Source of the DNA: Gymnodinialimonas phycosphaerae
GTDB taxonomy: Bacteria > Pseudomonadota > Alphaproteobacteria > Rhodobacterales > Rhodobacteraceae
Length of the DNA stretch: 64,000 bases
Assembly: GCF_019195455.1 (NCBI RefSeq)
Contig: NZ_JAIMBW010000001.1
Span: 930,001 to 994,000 of the forward strand
Direction: 5' to 3'
The notes beneath the pieces are model-generated. The model saw nothing but the letters and a program-made list of their open reading frames with translations, ran no database searches and was not told the DNA's origin. This document shows, in pieces, positions 8,227 through 16,358 of the stretch; position 1 is the stretch's first letter; each line of letters starts with the position of its first letter. Both the position numbers and the translations under genes were made by a program.

Positions 8227-9573
8227 CTACCGCTCGGGGATTAACCCGCGCGGGCTGAACCGCAGGACCAGCAGCAGGATCAGGCCCATGGTCAGAAGCC
8301 GCATGTGGGCCGCTGAATCCAGCAGGTGCTCGCGCAGCCAGTAGCCGTCGGCCATGCTGGCTGTCAGGCCCTGCATCAGCAACAGGCCAAGCGGTTCGAC
8401 CTGCACCCAAAGCCACCAGATCAGGAAACCGCCCAGAACCGCGCCCCAGTTGTTGCCGGAGCCGCCGACGATCACCATGACCCAGATCAGGAAGGTGAAG
8501 CGCAGGGGCTGGTAGGTGCCCGGGACAAGCTGGCTGTCGAGCGTGGTCATCATTGCGCCGGCCACCCCGCAGACGGCGGAGCCGAGGATGAAGATTTGCA
8601 GGTGCCGCTTCTTGACGTCCTTGCCCATGGCGGAGGCCGAAACCTCGTTATCGCGGATCGCACGCATCATGCGCCCCCAGGGGGAGTTCCAGGCCTTTTC
8701 CGACAGCCAGATCAGCAGGCCGAGGACGACGATGAAGAGCGCCGCGTAAAGCAGTTTGACGGTGATGGTAGAGGCGGTGACGGGATCGGCGTTGAAGCGC
8801 TCCACCAGGCCCAGGAAGCCCTCGTTCACTTGCAGGTCGACCTCGTAGGGGACGGGGCGGTCGATGCCGGTGACGTTCTTCACGCCGCGCGCCAGCCAGT
8901 CCTCGTTCTTGAGGATGGCGATGATGATTTCCGCGATGCCAAGGGTTGCGATGGCCAGGTAGTCCGAGCGCAGGCCGAGGGCGGTCTTTCCGATGATCCA
9001 GGCCACGCCAGCGGCCAGCAGGCCCCCCACGGGCCAGGCCAGAAGGATCGGCAGGCCAAGGCCGCCGAGAAAGCCGGTGGAGGCGGGATTGACGGATTCC
9101 ACCGCATCGACGCCCACGTCGAAGACGCGGCGAAAGACGGTGAAGCCGATCAGCAGCACGATTAGCATCGCGATCCCGCGCAGGCGTCCCTTGGGCATCG
9201 CCCCCCACAGCAGGATGGCGCCCACGATGGTGAGCGCGCCGAGGATAAGGCCCAGGATGGTGCGCAGGCCCCCCGCGCTCCAGGCCTCTGGCACCGGCTC
9301 AACCGAGATGAGGACAGTGGCGAGCCCGCCAAGGGCCACGAAGCCCATGACGCCGACGTTGAACAGGCCCGCGTAGCCCCATTGCATGTTGACGCCAAGC
9401 GCCATGATGCAGGAGATCAGGCCCATGTTGAAGATGGTCAGCGCCGTGTTCCACGACTGGATGAACCCGGTGCCGAGGAAAAGGACAGCGACAAGGGCGA
9501 ACAGCAGGATATTCTTGGTGTTCATTTGCGAGGGTGCGGGTGCGGTGGCCGCGGCGGTTTGTGTCTGGGTCAT
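8227..9573 (-). CDS. livM: Branched-chain amino acid/amide ABC transporter permease LivM
   Basis: 448 residues from the ATG at 9573, which overlaps the livH stop as ATGA. A longer frame to 9693 would run through livH and is rejected. It is a polytopic inner-membrane permease of the HAAT family with the characteristic segment GLFNVGVMGFVALGG, the conserved SDYLAIATLGIAEIIIAI stretch, and the ATPase-coupling loop near WGRMMRAIRDNEVSASAMGKD. With LivH it forms the channel that takes up hydrophobic amino acids or amides delivered by the binding protein at 14939-16135. It is the last gene of the operon. The substrate cannot be told from sequence. Confidence 0.93.
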   Translation of the reverse strand: MTQTQTAAATAPAPSQMNTKNILLFALVAVLFLGTGFIQSWNTALTIFNMGLISCIMALGVNMQWGYAGLFNVGVMGFVALGGLATVLISVEPVPEAWSAGGLRTILGLILGALTIVGAILLWGAMPKGRLRGIAMLIVLLIGFTVFRRVFDVGVDAVESVNPASTGFLGGLGLPILLAWPVGGLLAAGVAWIIGKTALGLRSDYLAIATLGIAEIIIAILKNEDWLARGVKNVTGIDRPVPYEVDLQVNEGFLGLVERFNADPVTASTITVKLLYAALFIVVLGLLIWLSEKAWNSPWGRMMRAIRDNEVSASAMGKDVKKRHLQIFILGSAVCGVAGAMMTTLDSQLVPGTYQPLRFTFLIWVMVIVGGSGNNWGAVLGGFLIWWLWVQVEPLGLLLMQGLTASMADGYWLREHLLDSAAHMRLLTMGLILLLVLRFSPRGLIPER

Positions 9574-10580
9574 ACCGATTTCCCCTTCATGATGCCGGTG
9601 GGTTTGAACAGCAGCACGATCAGCAGGATCCCGAAGGAGACCGCGAATTTGTAGTCTGTGGACAGCAGTTGCAGCAGGCCCTCGGGTTGCCAATCCTCTG
9701 GCCCCAGGTAGCCCACGACCTTGCGGAAGGCATAGGTGACGCCGACCTCGGAAAACGCGATGAGGAAGCCGCCGAGGATCGCGCCGAGCGGATTGCCAAG
9801 GCCGCCGACGATGGCGGAGGCGAAGATGGGCAGCAGAAGCTGGAAGTAGGTGAAGGGTTTGAACGACTTGTCGAGGCCGTAGAGGACGCCTGCGGTGGTG
9901 GCCAGCGCCGCCACAATGATCCAGGTCACCAGCACCACGCGGTCGGGGTTGATGCCCGACAGCAGCGCCAGATCCTCGTTATCCGAGAAGGCGCGCATGG
10001 ATTTGCCGGTCCGCGTGCGGTTGAGGAACCAGAACAGCAGGACCACGGCGATGATGGCGACGACAATCGTGATCCCTTGCGTCGTGCGGAAGGCCAGGCC
10101 TTCGTCGAGGCCCGTCATCTCGCGGAAGTCACGGGCGCGGATGATGAACCGCTCGCCATCGGCGAAGCGCTGATCATCGACGCCGATGAAGAAGCGGACA
10201 ATGCCATTCATGATGAACATGACACCAAGGGACGCGATCACGAAGATCACCGGTTTCGCCCTTTGTTGGCGGTAGAAGCGGTAGACGACGCGGTCCGTGC
10301 CAATCATCAGAAGGGCGGTGACGGCGATCCCAAGGGGCAGGGCCAGAAGGGCGGTGGGCAGGGGGCCGAAGCTGACGCCCGCCGCTTGCAGGCCCCACGT
10401 GCCGAAGATCGTGACCATGGTCCCGAAGGCCATGGTGTCGCCATGGGCGAAGTTCGAGAACCGCAAGATGCCATAGATCAAGGTCACGCCGAGCGCGCCA
10501 AGCGCCAGTTGCGCGCCATAGGCTGTGGCGGGCACGATGACGAAGTTCGTCAGTGCCACGAGAGCGTTGAGAAAATCCAC
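9570..10580 (-). CDS. livH: Branched-chain amino acid/amide ABC transporter permease LivH
   Basis: 336 residues starting with GTG at 10580, 10 bases after AGGGGAG. The family features are GVTLIYGILRFSNFAHGDTM near residue 33, RTGKSMRAFSDNEDLALLSGI (coupling helix) and GLGNPLGAILGGFLI. It pairs with LivM (4-base overlap downstream). In most liv operons livH and livM sit directly beside livG/livF. Here 2.7 kb holding six small secreted-protein genes separates livH from livF. The 125-bp gap before livH contains a small hairpin (AGCGCC/GGCGCT) just ahead of the ribosome binding site. Confidence 0.93.
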   Translation of the reverse strand: MDFLNALVALTNFVIVPATAYGAQLALGALGVTLIYGILRFSNFAHGDTMAFGTMVTIFGTWGLQAAGVSFGPLPTALLALPLGIAVTALLMIGTDRVVYRFYRQQRAKPVIFVIASLGVMFIMNGIVRFFIGVDDQRFADGERFIIRARDFREMTGLDEGLAFRTTQGITIVVAIIAVVLLFWFLNRTRTGKSMRAFSDNEDLALLSGINPDRVVLVTWIIVAALATTAGVLYGLDKSFKPFTYFQLLLPIFASAIVGGLGNPLGAILGGFLIAFSEVGVTYAFRKVVGYLGPEDWQPEGLLQLLSTDYKFAVSFGILLIVLLFKPTGIMKGKSV

Positions 10581-10705
10581 GCCAAGTCTCCCCTTAGATG
10601 CAGCGCCTTATGGTGGCGCTTGCGTTTGTGTTTGGTAGCGCGCGAATGCGCGATTGACCAGAAAAAGCCGCGTGCACAGGGCACAATGGGGGCCGAAAAT
10701 CGTGC

Positions 10706-11098
10706 TCAAAGTGTCACGCAGGTGCCGAAAACCGTAATCGTGCGCGCCGGGCCGTCGGATCCGTGGATCGACATGAGGGCCTGGCCGTCCTGGGCGATGG
10801 TCAACAGCTCTCCGATGGCATGGGGACCGGCGCTGGCATAGGCGGCCGTGGCGGCGTTGCCGGTGTCGAGCCGCGTCACCGGACGGTCGCCCGCCGGTGA
10901 GGTCAGGAACAGATCGCCTGCGTGATCAGCGGCGATGATCTGATAGGTGTCGTCGATGGCGAAGCAATCGATATTCTCGCATTGCACGGTCATCTGGCAG
11001 GTCCAGGGCTCGGCGTTGGCGGCCATCGGGGCAGCTGCGAGGAGCCCCATGAAGGGGGCGAGGAGGGGGTGGACGTGGCGGTTGACGTGGCGCTTCAA
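10706..11098 (-). CDS. Cys-motif small secreted protein, array member 6
   Basis: 130 residues from a TTG start at 11098 that overlaps the previous stop as TTGA; no ATG gives a full signal peptide. With this start the N-terminus is basic (MKRHVNRH), then hydrophobic, ending AAAPMAANA before EPWTC. The mature part has the array pattern: CQMTVQCENIDC (C-x5-C-x4-C), two short beta-like stretches with DG or GD turns, and FGTCVTL at the very C-terminus. The four Cys could form two disulfides in the periplasm. No family is recognised. It is the last array gene, 125 bp before livH. Function unknown. Confidence 0.75.
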   Translation of the reverse strand: MKRHVNRHVHPLLAPFMGLLAAAPMAANAEPWTCQMTVQCENIDCFAIDDTYQIIAADHAGDLFLTSPAGDRPVTRLDTGNAATAAYASAGPHAIGELLTIAQDGQALMSIHGSDGPARTITVFGTCVTL

Positions 11099-11493
11099 GA
11101 GCTGGCCCCATCGCTTGTCTCGCACCAATGGCGCGCGAAACGTGTGCTTACCCCGTCTTCTTGCAGAAGATGTTCGTGCAGGATGAACCGGCCATCCGAT
11201 GTCGTGCCTGCGGTGATCGCCGTAACCCGCGCGCCTTCCGGCGCGGTTGCAAGGGCGCTTTCCACCGTCTCGGCCACGATCAGCCAGACGTCGTTGCCGC
11301 GCGGGGCGTAGACCATCGTCCATTCCCCCTCGGTTTGTCGCAACACGAACGGCGGGGCGTGGCGATGGGGACGGCAGGCATCGGCGCTTAGGCATACCTC
11401 TGTCGTTATACAAAACAGCGGCGACGGCAGATCGGCCCGCGCTTGCGGTGTCGCCAGTGCGCTTACCAACACCATGCCCGCGGCACGTATCAC
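11095..11493 (-). CDS. Cys-motif small secreted protein, array member 5
   Basis: 132 residues from GTG at 11493, overlapping the member 4 stop as GTGA. The signal peptide is short (to PQARA). The mature protein starts DLPSPLF followed by CITTEVCLSADAC (C-x5-C-x5-C), and a single Cys lies in RHWCETSDGASS at the C-terminus. Between them is a beta-rich segment (EGEWTMVYAPRGNDVWLIVAE). It stops inside the TTGA shared with member 6, so its translation is likely coupled on both sides. It shares Cys spacing and length with the five others but has little other identity. Function unknown. Confidence 0.78.
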   Translation of the reverse strand: MIRAAGMVLVSALATPQARADLPSPLFCITTEVCLSADACRPHRHAPPFVLRQTEGEWTMVYAPRGNDVWLIVAETVESALATAPEGARVTAITAGTTSDGRFILHEHLLQEDGVSTRFARHWCETSDGASS

Positions 11494-11909
11494 TCCGCCA
11501 CCTCGCACGTGCCAAGACCCGTCACCACCCGCGTGCCCGCTTGCGGCTGGTGGCCTGTCACCACCACATGGCCCGTACTGTCGAAGGTCACCATCTGCGA
11601 GGATTGCGCGCGCTCATTCAGGAACATCAACGTGCGCACACGCACCTGCTCGACCGCGTCTTCGGGGGGCAAATAGTCCCCGATCAGCAGGTATTCCGAG
11701 GGCAGATCGTCGTTCCAGGTCACGCGCCAGCCGTCATCGCCTTCGACAATCGTGATTGTCTGGTCCCAGTCGCGGCAGCCGCCCACATCGGGGCAGAGGA
11801 TATCAAGCACACAGGTCCAGTTGACCGGTGCCTCTTGTGCCAGACCGCTGCGGGGCAAGGCGCTGAGGGGCAGGGCGAGCAAAAGGGCCAGGGGGGCAGC
11901 AAGGCGCAT
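11490..11909 (-). CDS. Cys-motif small secreted protein, array member 4
   Basis: 139 residues from the ATG at 11909 with GGAG upstream. A clear signal peptide ends at RSGLAQ or shortly before. The mature part has WTCVLDILCPDVGGCRDWD (C-x5-C-x5-C) followed by a strand-turn-strand (TITIVEGDDGWRVTW). It ends GLGTCEVAE with the fourth Cys. It opens the second half of the array after a 151-bp gap that contains two palindromes. An in-frame TTG just upstream of the ATG is a possible alternative start. Likely periplasmic; function unknown. Confidence 0.8.
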   Translation of the reverse strand: MRLAAPLALLLALPLSALPRSGLAQEAPVNWTCVLDILCPDVGGCRDWDQTITIVEGDDGWRVTWNDDLPSEYLLIGDYLPPEDAVEQVRVRTLMFLNERAQSSQMVTFDSTGHVVVTGHQPQAGTRVVTGLGTCEVAE

Positions 11910-12010
11910 CAAGGGGTCTCCGTTCCCAATGGCTGACGCAGGCCCGACGTTTCGTGCGATCGGGACAGTGTCCAGGGTGTCGTGGCGGGGTGAGGTTCAC
12001 ACAACGCCAC

Positions 12011-12026
12011 CACCGCGATCGCGGTG
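12011..12026. promoter_or_regulatory. 16-bp perfect palindrome in the array gap
   Basis: CACCGCGATCGCGGTG is its own reverse complement. It lies in the only sizeable gap in the array (11910-12060), together with a shorter dyad GGACAGTGTCC at 11963-11973. The pair could be an operator with an internal promoter for members 4-6 or a hairpin in the transcript; nothing identifies a binding protein. Confidence 0.4.
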
Positions 12027-12060
12027 CAGCGCAGGGCACGAAGGGGGGCGGCCCGCGCCC

Positions 12061-12429
12061 TCACGCGTCAGGCTCGCAGGTGCCGAAGTACGAGACCGAC
12101 TGCACGCCGCCCGCCGATGATAGATCCTGTTGCGTCATCACGGCCTCTCCTCCGCCCGAGACGGTCAGCAGGATCGTACTGTCGGCGCCGCTCTCGAACA
12201 ACACCGCAATGGCCGGGGCTGCGATGTGCGACAGCGGCGTGCCGAAGATCAGCCCGCCATCCGACACGAAGCTGTAGGCGCCCGACAGGACGTCGAAGCG
12301 GAAGGGCACGCCGGGGTGGGTCTGGCAATCGGTGAGGGGACTGCAAATCATGGTGAAGGTGCAGGCCAGGCCCACGGCCCCGGCCTGGCCCGGCAGCAGC
12401 GTGACAAGGATCAGCGCCAGCGCCCTCAC
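12061..12429 (-). CDS. Cys-motif small secreted protein, array member 3
   Basis: 122 residues from GTG at 12429, which overlaps the member 2 stop as GTGA; a GTG at 12441 is in frame but less well placed. The signal peptide MRALALILVTLLPGQAGA is followed by VGLACTFTMICSPLTDC (C-x5-C-x5-C). Beta-like stretches (FRFDVLSGAYSFVSDGG; DSTILLTVSGGG) lead to the C-terminal SYFGTCEPDA. The ending FGTCE resembles members 4 and 6, which supports common descent. Probably periplasmic; function unknown. Confidence 0.78.
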   Translation of the reverse strand: MRALALILVTLLPGQAGAVGLACTFTMICSPLTDCQTHPGVPFRFDVLSGAYSFVSDGGLIFGTPLSHIAAPAIAVLFESGADSTILLTVSGGGEAVMTQQDLSSAGGVQSVSYFGTCEPDA

Positions 12430-12854
12430 AGGGCCTCGCACGAGAGCACGAAATACTGCGGCCGCAACACCGGCGCGCCGGTGTCGGGGTGTCGGGTCTG
12501 GACGTGGACGGCAAAGCGGCGGGCAGGGGCGTCAACGGGCAGGTCGACCAGGAAGGTGCGGCGGAAGTCCGGGACTTCCGGCGGTAGGAGGCCTTCTGCG
12601 AGGGTTGCGAAATGCTCGATCACGGCCAGATCCGCGTCATCGCGGCCCATTCGGGTGCCGTCCGGTGTGATTTCCAGAAGCAACGCGCCCAAGGAAGGCG
12701 TCGTGCCGCACGCCCCGGTGTCGGTGCAGGTTTCGGTCATCTGGCAGAGGCCGCGATAGATCAGCGGCGCGGTCTCCTCCAGCGTGGCATGGGCTGCGGT
12801 GGTCGCCAGCAGGGTTGCGGTGGCGCAGGAAATGAAGGTCTGATTCCCTGACAT
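12426..12854 (-). CDS. Cys-motif small secreted protein, array member 2
   Basis: 142 residues from the ATG at 12854, sharing one base with the member 1 stop (TGATG). A signal peptide ends TTAAHA before TLEE. The mature protein holds GLCQMTETCTDTGACG (C-x5-C-x5-C) and ends YFVLSCEAL. The middle has a strand-turn element (LLLEITPDGTRMG) and a proline-rich loop (LLPPEVPDFRRTFLVDLPVDAPA). It is the longest member. An upstream extension of the frame to 13115 has no credible start and overlaps member 1. Function unknown. Confidence 0.78.
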   Translation of the reverse strand: MSGNQTFISCATATLLATTAAHATLEETAPLIYRGLCQMTETCTDTGACGTTPSLGALLLEITPDGTRMGRDDADLAVIEHFATLAEGLLPPEVPDFRRTFLVDLPVDAPARRFAVHVQTRHPDTGAPVLRPQYFVLSCEAL

Positions 12855-13243
12855 CACGGGGCGCCGAAACTTTGCGTGCAGACGGCTTGCGACTTCAGCG
12901 CGTCGGCGCCTGTCGGATCGCCGCGCCGGTCGGGATGCAGGCGCAGGGTCGCGTAGGTGATCATGTCGTCGGACGGGTCGTCGCGCAGGGACAAGAGCAC
13001 TGCGCCATCCGTAGCGGAGCGGGCCAAGAGGTGCAGCGGCTCGGACCGCGCGGTCGGAAGGGGCGGCATGATGTCCGCGGTCACAGGCCGGCCTGTGGCG
13101 CCCGGTGTGGTCCACAGGCGAATGGGTTGATCGCCGATGCCAAAATCAAGCGTCACGGGTAACGGGGCCCGGTCGGTGCAGGCGCCGTCCGGCGCGCAGA
13201 AGGTAGCGAAGAGGCACGTCCGAAAGACCGCGACGGCTTCCAT
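12854..13243 (-). CDS. Cys-motif small protein, array member 1 (no signal peptide seen)
   Basis: 129 residues from ATG at 13243, four bases after the livF stop. The protein begins MEAVAVFRTCLFATFCAPDG and reaches the Cys triplet (C-x5-C-x5-C) by residue 22, leaving no room for a signal peptide; the last Cys is in AVCTQSFGAP. Either this member stays in the cytoplasm, or it starts further upstream inside livF, where I see no convincing secretion signal. The middle is a beta-rich region with DG and GD turns like the other members. The short spacing to livF makes co-translation with the transporter ATPase likely. Function unknown. Confidence 0.7.
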   Translation of the reverse strand: MEAVAVFRTCLFATFCAPDGACTDRAPLPVTLDFGIGDQPIRLWTTPGATGRPVTADIMPPLPTARSEPLHLLARSATDGAVLLSLRDDPSDDMITYATLRLHPDRRGDPTGADALKSQAVCTQSFGAP

Positions 13244-13247
13244 GGCG

Positions 13248-14078
13248 TCAGCCCCCCAGGAAGCTTTTGCGGACCTCCGGGTCGGCCAGCAGTTCCTTGC
13301 CGGTGCCGGAGAACGCATTGCGGCCCTGGACCAGCACATAGCCTTTGTCCGCGATTTCAAGGGCTTGGCGGGCGTTTTGTTCCACCATCAGGATCGGGAT
13401 GCCGGTGCGGGACACTTCGATGATCCGGTCAAAGAGCTCGTCCATGACGATGGGCGAGACGCCTGCGGTGGGCTCATCCAGCATCAGGACCTTGGGCTTG
13501 GTCATCAGCGCGCGGCCCACGGCGACCTGCTGGCGTTGCCCGCCGCTCAGTTCTCCGGCGGCCTGGGCGCGCTTGTCGCGTAGGATCGGGAAGAGGTCGA
13601 ACACCTGCTCCATCGTGGCGCGGTAGTCGTCCTTGCGGATGAAGGCCCCCATTTCGAGGTTTTCTTCGACCGTCATCGAGGTGAAGATGTTGGAGGTCTG
13701 CGGCACGAACCCCATGCCCGCCGCCACGCGGGCCTGAGGCGACAGCGCAGAGATATCCTGCCCGTCGAGCATCACATGGCCTTCGCGCAGGTTCAGCATC
13801 CCGAAAACGGCTTTCATCGCGGTCGATTTGCCCGCGCCGTTGGGACCGACGATCACGGCGATCTCACCGGGGTTCACGGCGATGGTGCACTCGTGGAGGA
13901 TGTCGGGGCCTTTGCCATAGCCGCCGGTCATGGCCTCGCCGATCAGGAATGGATGATCACCGTCCACGGCAATCGCCTTTCCGCCGGGGCGGATCGGATC
14001 GCCCATCGGGGCGGGACCGGGTTTCGTGATCGACCGGTCCTTGTTGCCGCGATCGTTTTGGTAAGGATTGTCGGTCAT
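13248..14078 (-). CDS. livF: Branched-chain amino acid/amide ABC transporter ATPase LivF
   Basis: 276 residues. Walker A VGPNGAGKST, Q-loop VPQTSNIF, ABC signature ELSGGQRQQVAVGRAL and Walker B VLMLDEPTAGVSP are all intact. The family ending VLVQGRN and GTGKELLADPEVRKSFLGG marks LivF. There is an unusual hydrophilic N-terminal extension of about 45 residues before the first strand (NPYQNDRGNKDRSITKPGP). The ATG overlaps the livG stop (ATGA). It energises LivHM from the cytoplasmic side. The next gene, four bases downstream, is the first member of the Cys-motif array. Confidence 0.94.
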   Translation of the reverse strand: MTDNPYQNDRGNKDRSITKPGPAPMGDPIRPGGKAIAVDGDHPFLIGEAMTGGYGKGPDILHECTIAVNPGEIAVIVGPNGAGKSTAMKAVFGMLNLREGHVMLDGQDISALSPQARVAAGMGFVPQTSNIFTSMTVEENLEMGAFIRKDDYRATMEQVFDLFPILRDKRAQAAGELSGGQRQQVAVGRALMTKPKVLMLDEPTAGVSPIVMDELFDRIIEVSRTGIPILMVEQNARQALEIADKGYVLVQGRNAFSGTGKELLADPEVRKSFLGG

Positions 14079-14866
14079 GCCCCCGCCTCTTCCAACTGGT
14101 CCTTGTTCTTCAGGCCGGTGCCCAGGTACGCCTCGATCACTTGATCGTTGGCCTTGATCTCGTCCAGCGTGCCTTCGGCCAGCACGTGGCCCTCGGCCAT
14201 GCAGATCACGGGGTCGCAGAGGCGGCCGATGAAATCCATGTCGTGCTCGATCACGCAGAAGGTGTAGCCGCGTTCCTTGTTGAGGCGGATGATCGCGTCA
14301 CCGATGGTGTTCAGGAGCGTGCGGTTCACGCCTGCGCCGACCTCATCCAGGAACACGATCTTGGCGTCGACCATCATCGTGCGGCCCAGTTCCAGCAGCT
14401 TCTTCTGCCCGCCCGAGACCATGCCCGCCGGTTGCTCGGCCAGATGCTCGATCGTCAGGAACTCCAGGACCTCATCGGCCTTTGCACGCAGCGCGCGTTC
14501 TTCATCGGCAATGCGTTTGCGGCCAAACCAGGTGTTCCACAGCGACTCGCCGGATTGGCCTTCCGGGACCATCATCAGGTTCTCGCGGCAGGTCATGGAC
14601 GAGAATTCGTGGGCGATCTGGAAGGTGCGGAGCAGGCCCTTGCCGAACAACTCGTGCGGCGGCAGGCCGGTGATGTCTTCGCCATCCATCACGACGCGGC
14701 CCGAGGTGGGGGGCAGAACGCCCGCGATGACGTTGAACAGCGTCGTCTTGCCCGCGCCATTGGGGCCGATCAGGCCGGTGATCGACCCGGTCTCGATCCG
14801 CAGGCTGGCGCCATCCACGGCATGAAAGCCGCCAAAATGTTTGTGCAGGTCGTGTACTTCGATCAT
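14075..14866 (-). CDS. livG: Branched-chain amino acid/amide ABC transporter ATPase LivG
   Basis: 263 residues. Walker [11 protein letters not shown], then the LivG-type insertion between Walker A and signature ([20 protein letters not shown]), signature [14 protein letters not shown], Walker [13 protein letters not shown] and switch His in [10 protein letters not shown]. The signature motif shows SGGQKK, as in other LivG proteins. Start at 14866 fits the first beta strand, [13 protein letters not shown]. It is separated from the binding-protein gene by a hairpin terminator/attenuator, so it is probably expressed at a lower level than the binding protein. It forms a heterodimer with LivF. Confidence 0.94.
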   Translation of the reverse strand: MIEVHDLHKHFGGFHAVDGASLRIETGSITGLIGPNGAGKTTLFNVIAGVLPPTSGRVVMDGEDITGLPPHELFGKGLLRTFQIAHEFSSMTCRENLMMVPEGQSGESLWNTWFGRKRIADEERALRAKADEVLEFLTIEHLAEQPAGMVSGGQKKLLELGRTMMVDAKIVFLDEVGAGVNRTLLNTIGDAIIRLNKERGYTFCVIEHDMDFIGRLCDPVICMAEGHVLAEGTLDEIKANDQVIEAYLGTGLKNKDQLEEAGA

Positions 14867-14881
14867 GGGCGCGGCCTTTGC

Positions 14882-14915
14882 AAAAAAGATACAGCCCGGC
14901 GTGATAACCGGGCTG
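14882..14915 (-). terminator. Attenuator-type hairpin between livK and livG
   Basis: A perfect 8-bp stem CAGCCCGG/CCGGGCTG (14908-14915 with 14892-14899), an 8-nt loop and a T6 run on the minus strand lie just after the binding-protein gene. Such partial terminators commonly keep the soluble binding protein in excess over the membrane parts. Confidence 0.75.
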
Positions 14916-14938
14916 CACCTATATCAATGGGTGATCGA

Positions 14939-16135
14939 TCAGCGGTAGCCCGCGACCGTCAGTTCCCCACCCGAGATTTCGATCTCACGGTAGTTACCGG
15001 CAGATTCGCCGCCACCGATGAGTTCCACGGCAGAGGCGCCGACGTAGTCGACCTCTTCACCGTTGGCGATCATCTCAAGCGCCATACCAAGCTGGCCCGG
15101 CAGGATCTCGGTGCCCGGTGCGTTGGCGACGTTCATGATTTCACCCATGTAGTCGGCGGCGTTGCGGGATTCCGCAGCGGCCATGGCGAGCATGATGAGG
15201 GCTGCGGCGTCGTAGGATTCCGCAGAGAACGGCGAGGTGCCGTCAAAGCCCGCTTCCTCGGCCATCGCCTGGTAGAGGCCTGCGCCTTCGCTGTCGGTGC
15301 CGGGGTTCTGGCCGAACGACCCGTCGATGTCGGAGCCGAAGTTGTCGACCAACGCCTGGGAGACCATGCCATCAGGGAAGACGAAGGTGTCGAACGCGCC
15401 CGTGTCGAGCGCGGCCTGGATCACGCCAGAGCCGCCCTGGTCCACGTAGCCCGCCACAACCAGTGCGTCGCCCCCGGCGGAGGCCAGTGCGCCAACCTCG
15501 GCCGAGTAATCCGCGCGGCCGTCTTCATGGGCCGCCGACAGCGTCACGGTGCCGCCTGCTGCTTCAAACGCGGCAGAGAAGGCATCGGCCAGGCCCTGGC
15601 CATAGTCGTTGTTGGTGTAGGTCAGGGCAACGGTGTCGATCCCGCGCTCCATGATGATCTCGGCCATCACGACGCCTTGGCGCGCGTCAGACGGCGCGGT
15701 GCGGAAGAACAGGCCGTTGTCCTCGGCGGTCGACAGACCCGGCGAGGTGGCGGACGGCGAGATCATGACCATGCCGTTCGGGACGGCGACGTTGGCAAGG
15801 ATCGAGCCGGTCACGCCAGAGCAATCGGCACCCACGATGCCGTGCACACCGTCAGATGTGATCAGACGCTCGGCGGCGGCTTGGGCGGCGGAGCTGTCAA
15901 CGCAGGTGCTGTCTGCGCGGATCGAGGTGACGGACGCGCCGCCAAACAGCAGGCCGCTTTCGGTCACTTCGGCCATCGCAAGCTCTGCCCCGTCGCCCAT
16001 GGCAGGCGTGATGGATTCAATCGGGCCGGTGAAGCCCAGGATCACGCCAAGCGTGACGTCGCCCTGGTGGCCGTCGGCTGCCGCGAAACCGGTCAGTGCC
16101 ATGGATGCGGCGGATGCCAGCAAAAACTTCTTCAT
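14939..16135 (-). CDS. Periplasmic substrate-binding protein (LivK/HAAT type)
   Basis: 398 residues from the ATG at 16135 (GGGAG eight bases upstream); an ATG eight codons earlier has no ribosome binding site. A signal peptide MKKFLLASAASMALTGFAAA is followed by GDVTLGVILGFTGPIESITP, the classic start of type I periplasmic binding proteins of the branched-chain amino acid/amide family. GIVGADCSGVTGSI, NDYGQGLADAF and DALVVAGYVDQGG are conserved core segments. Two Cys in the first lobe (DSTCVDSS and GADCSG) probably form the usual disulfide. First gene of the operon. Ligand unknown: an amino acid, amide or aromatic acid are all possible. Confidence 0.92.
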   Translation of the reverse strand: MKKFLLASAASMALTGFAAADGHQGDVTLGVILGFTGPIESITPAMGDGAELAMAEVTESGLLFGGASVTSIRADSTCVDSSAAQAAAERLITSDGVHGIVGADCSGVTGSILANVAVPNGMVMISPSATSPGLSTAEDNGLFFRTAPSDARQGVVMAEIIMERGIDTVALTYTNNDYGQGLADAFSAAFEAAGGTVTLSAAHEDGRADYSAEVGALASAGGDALVVAGYVDQGGSGVIQAALDTGAFDTFVFPDGMVSQALVDNFGSDIDGSFGQNPGTDSEGAGLYQAMAEEAGFDGTSPFSAESYDAAALIMLAMAAAESRNAADYMGEIMNVANAPGTEILPGQLGMALEMIANGEEVDYVGASAVELIGGGESAGNYREIEISGGELTVAGYR

Positions 16136-16358
16136 AAGATATCTCCCTGATGTGGACATTGACTGCCCTTGATGGCGAAGAGATTAGCCGTGCGTTTGCC
16201 AAAGGGGAAGAGCCCTTTCACAGGACTGATACGGAAGCCGAAACCGGGGCTGAATGGCCGTTGCGATCCCGGCTTTGCGCGTCAGGTGGCCTTGCGCCGG
16301 GGCGGCCGATTTGGTCGAGTGCACGCACAGACTTGTTGCGCGCGAAGGAGAGCCGCCC

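Noticed and set aside
11913..12060. Seventh array gene in the gap
   Set aside because: No frame on the minus strand gives a signal peptide with the Cys pattern; only short Arg/Pro-rich shadow frames are present.
14141..16150. 669-codon plus-strand open frame opposite livG and livK
   Set aside because: Covers two clear genes on the other strand, and has no family motif.
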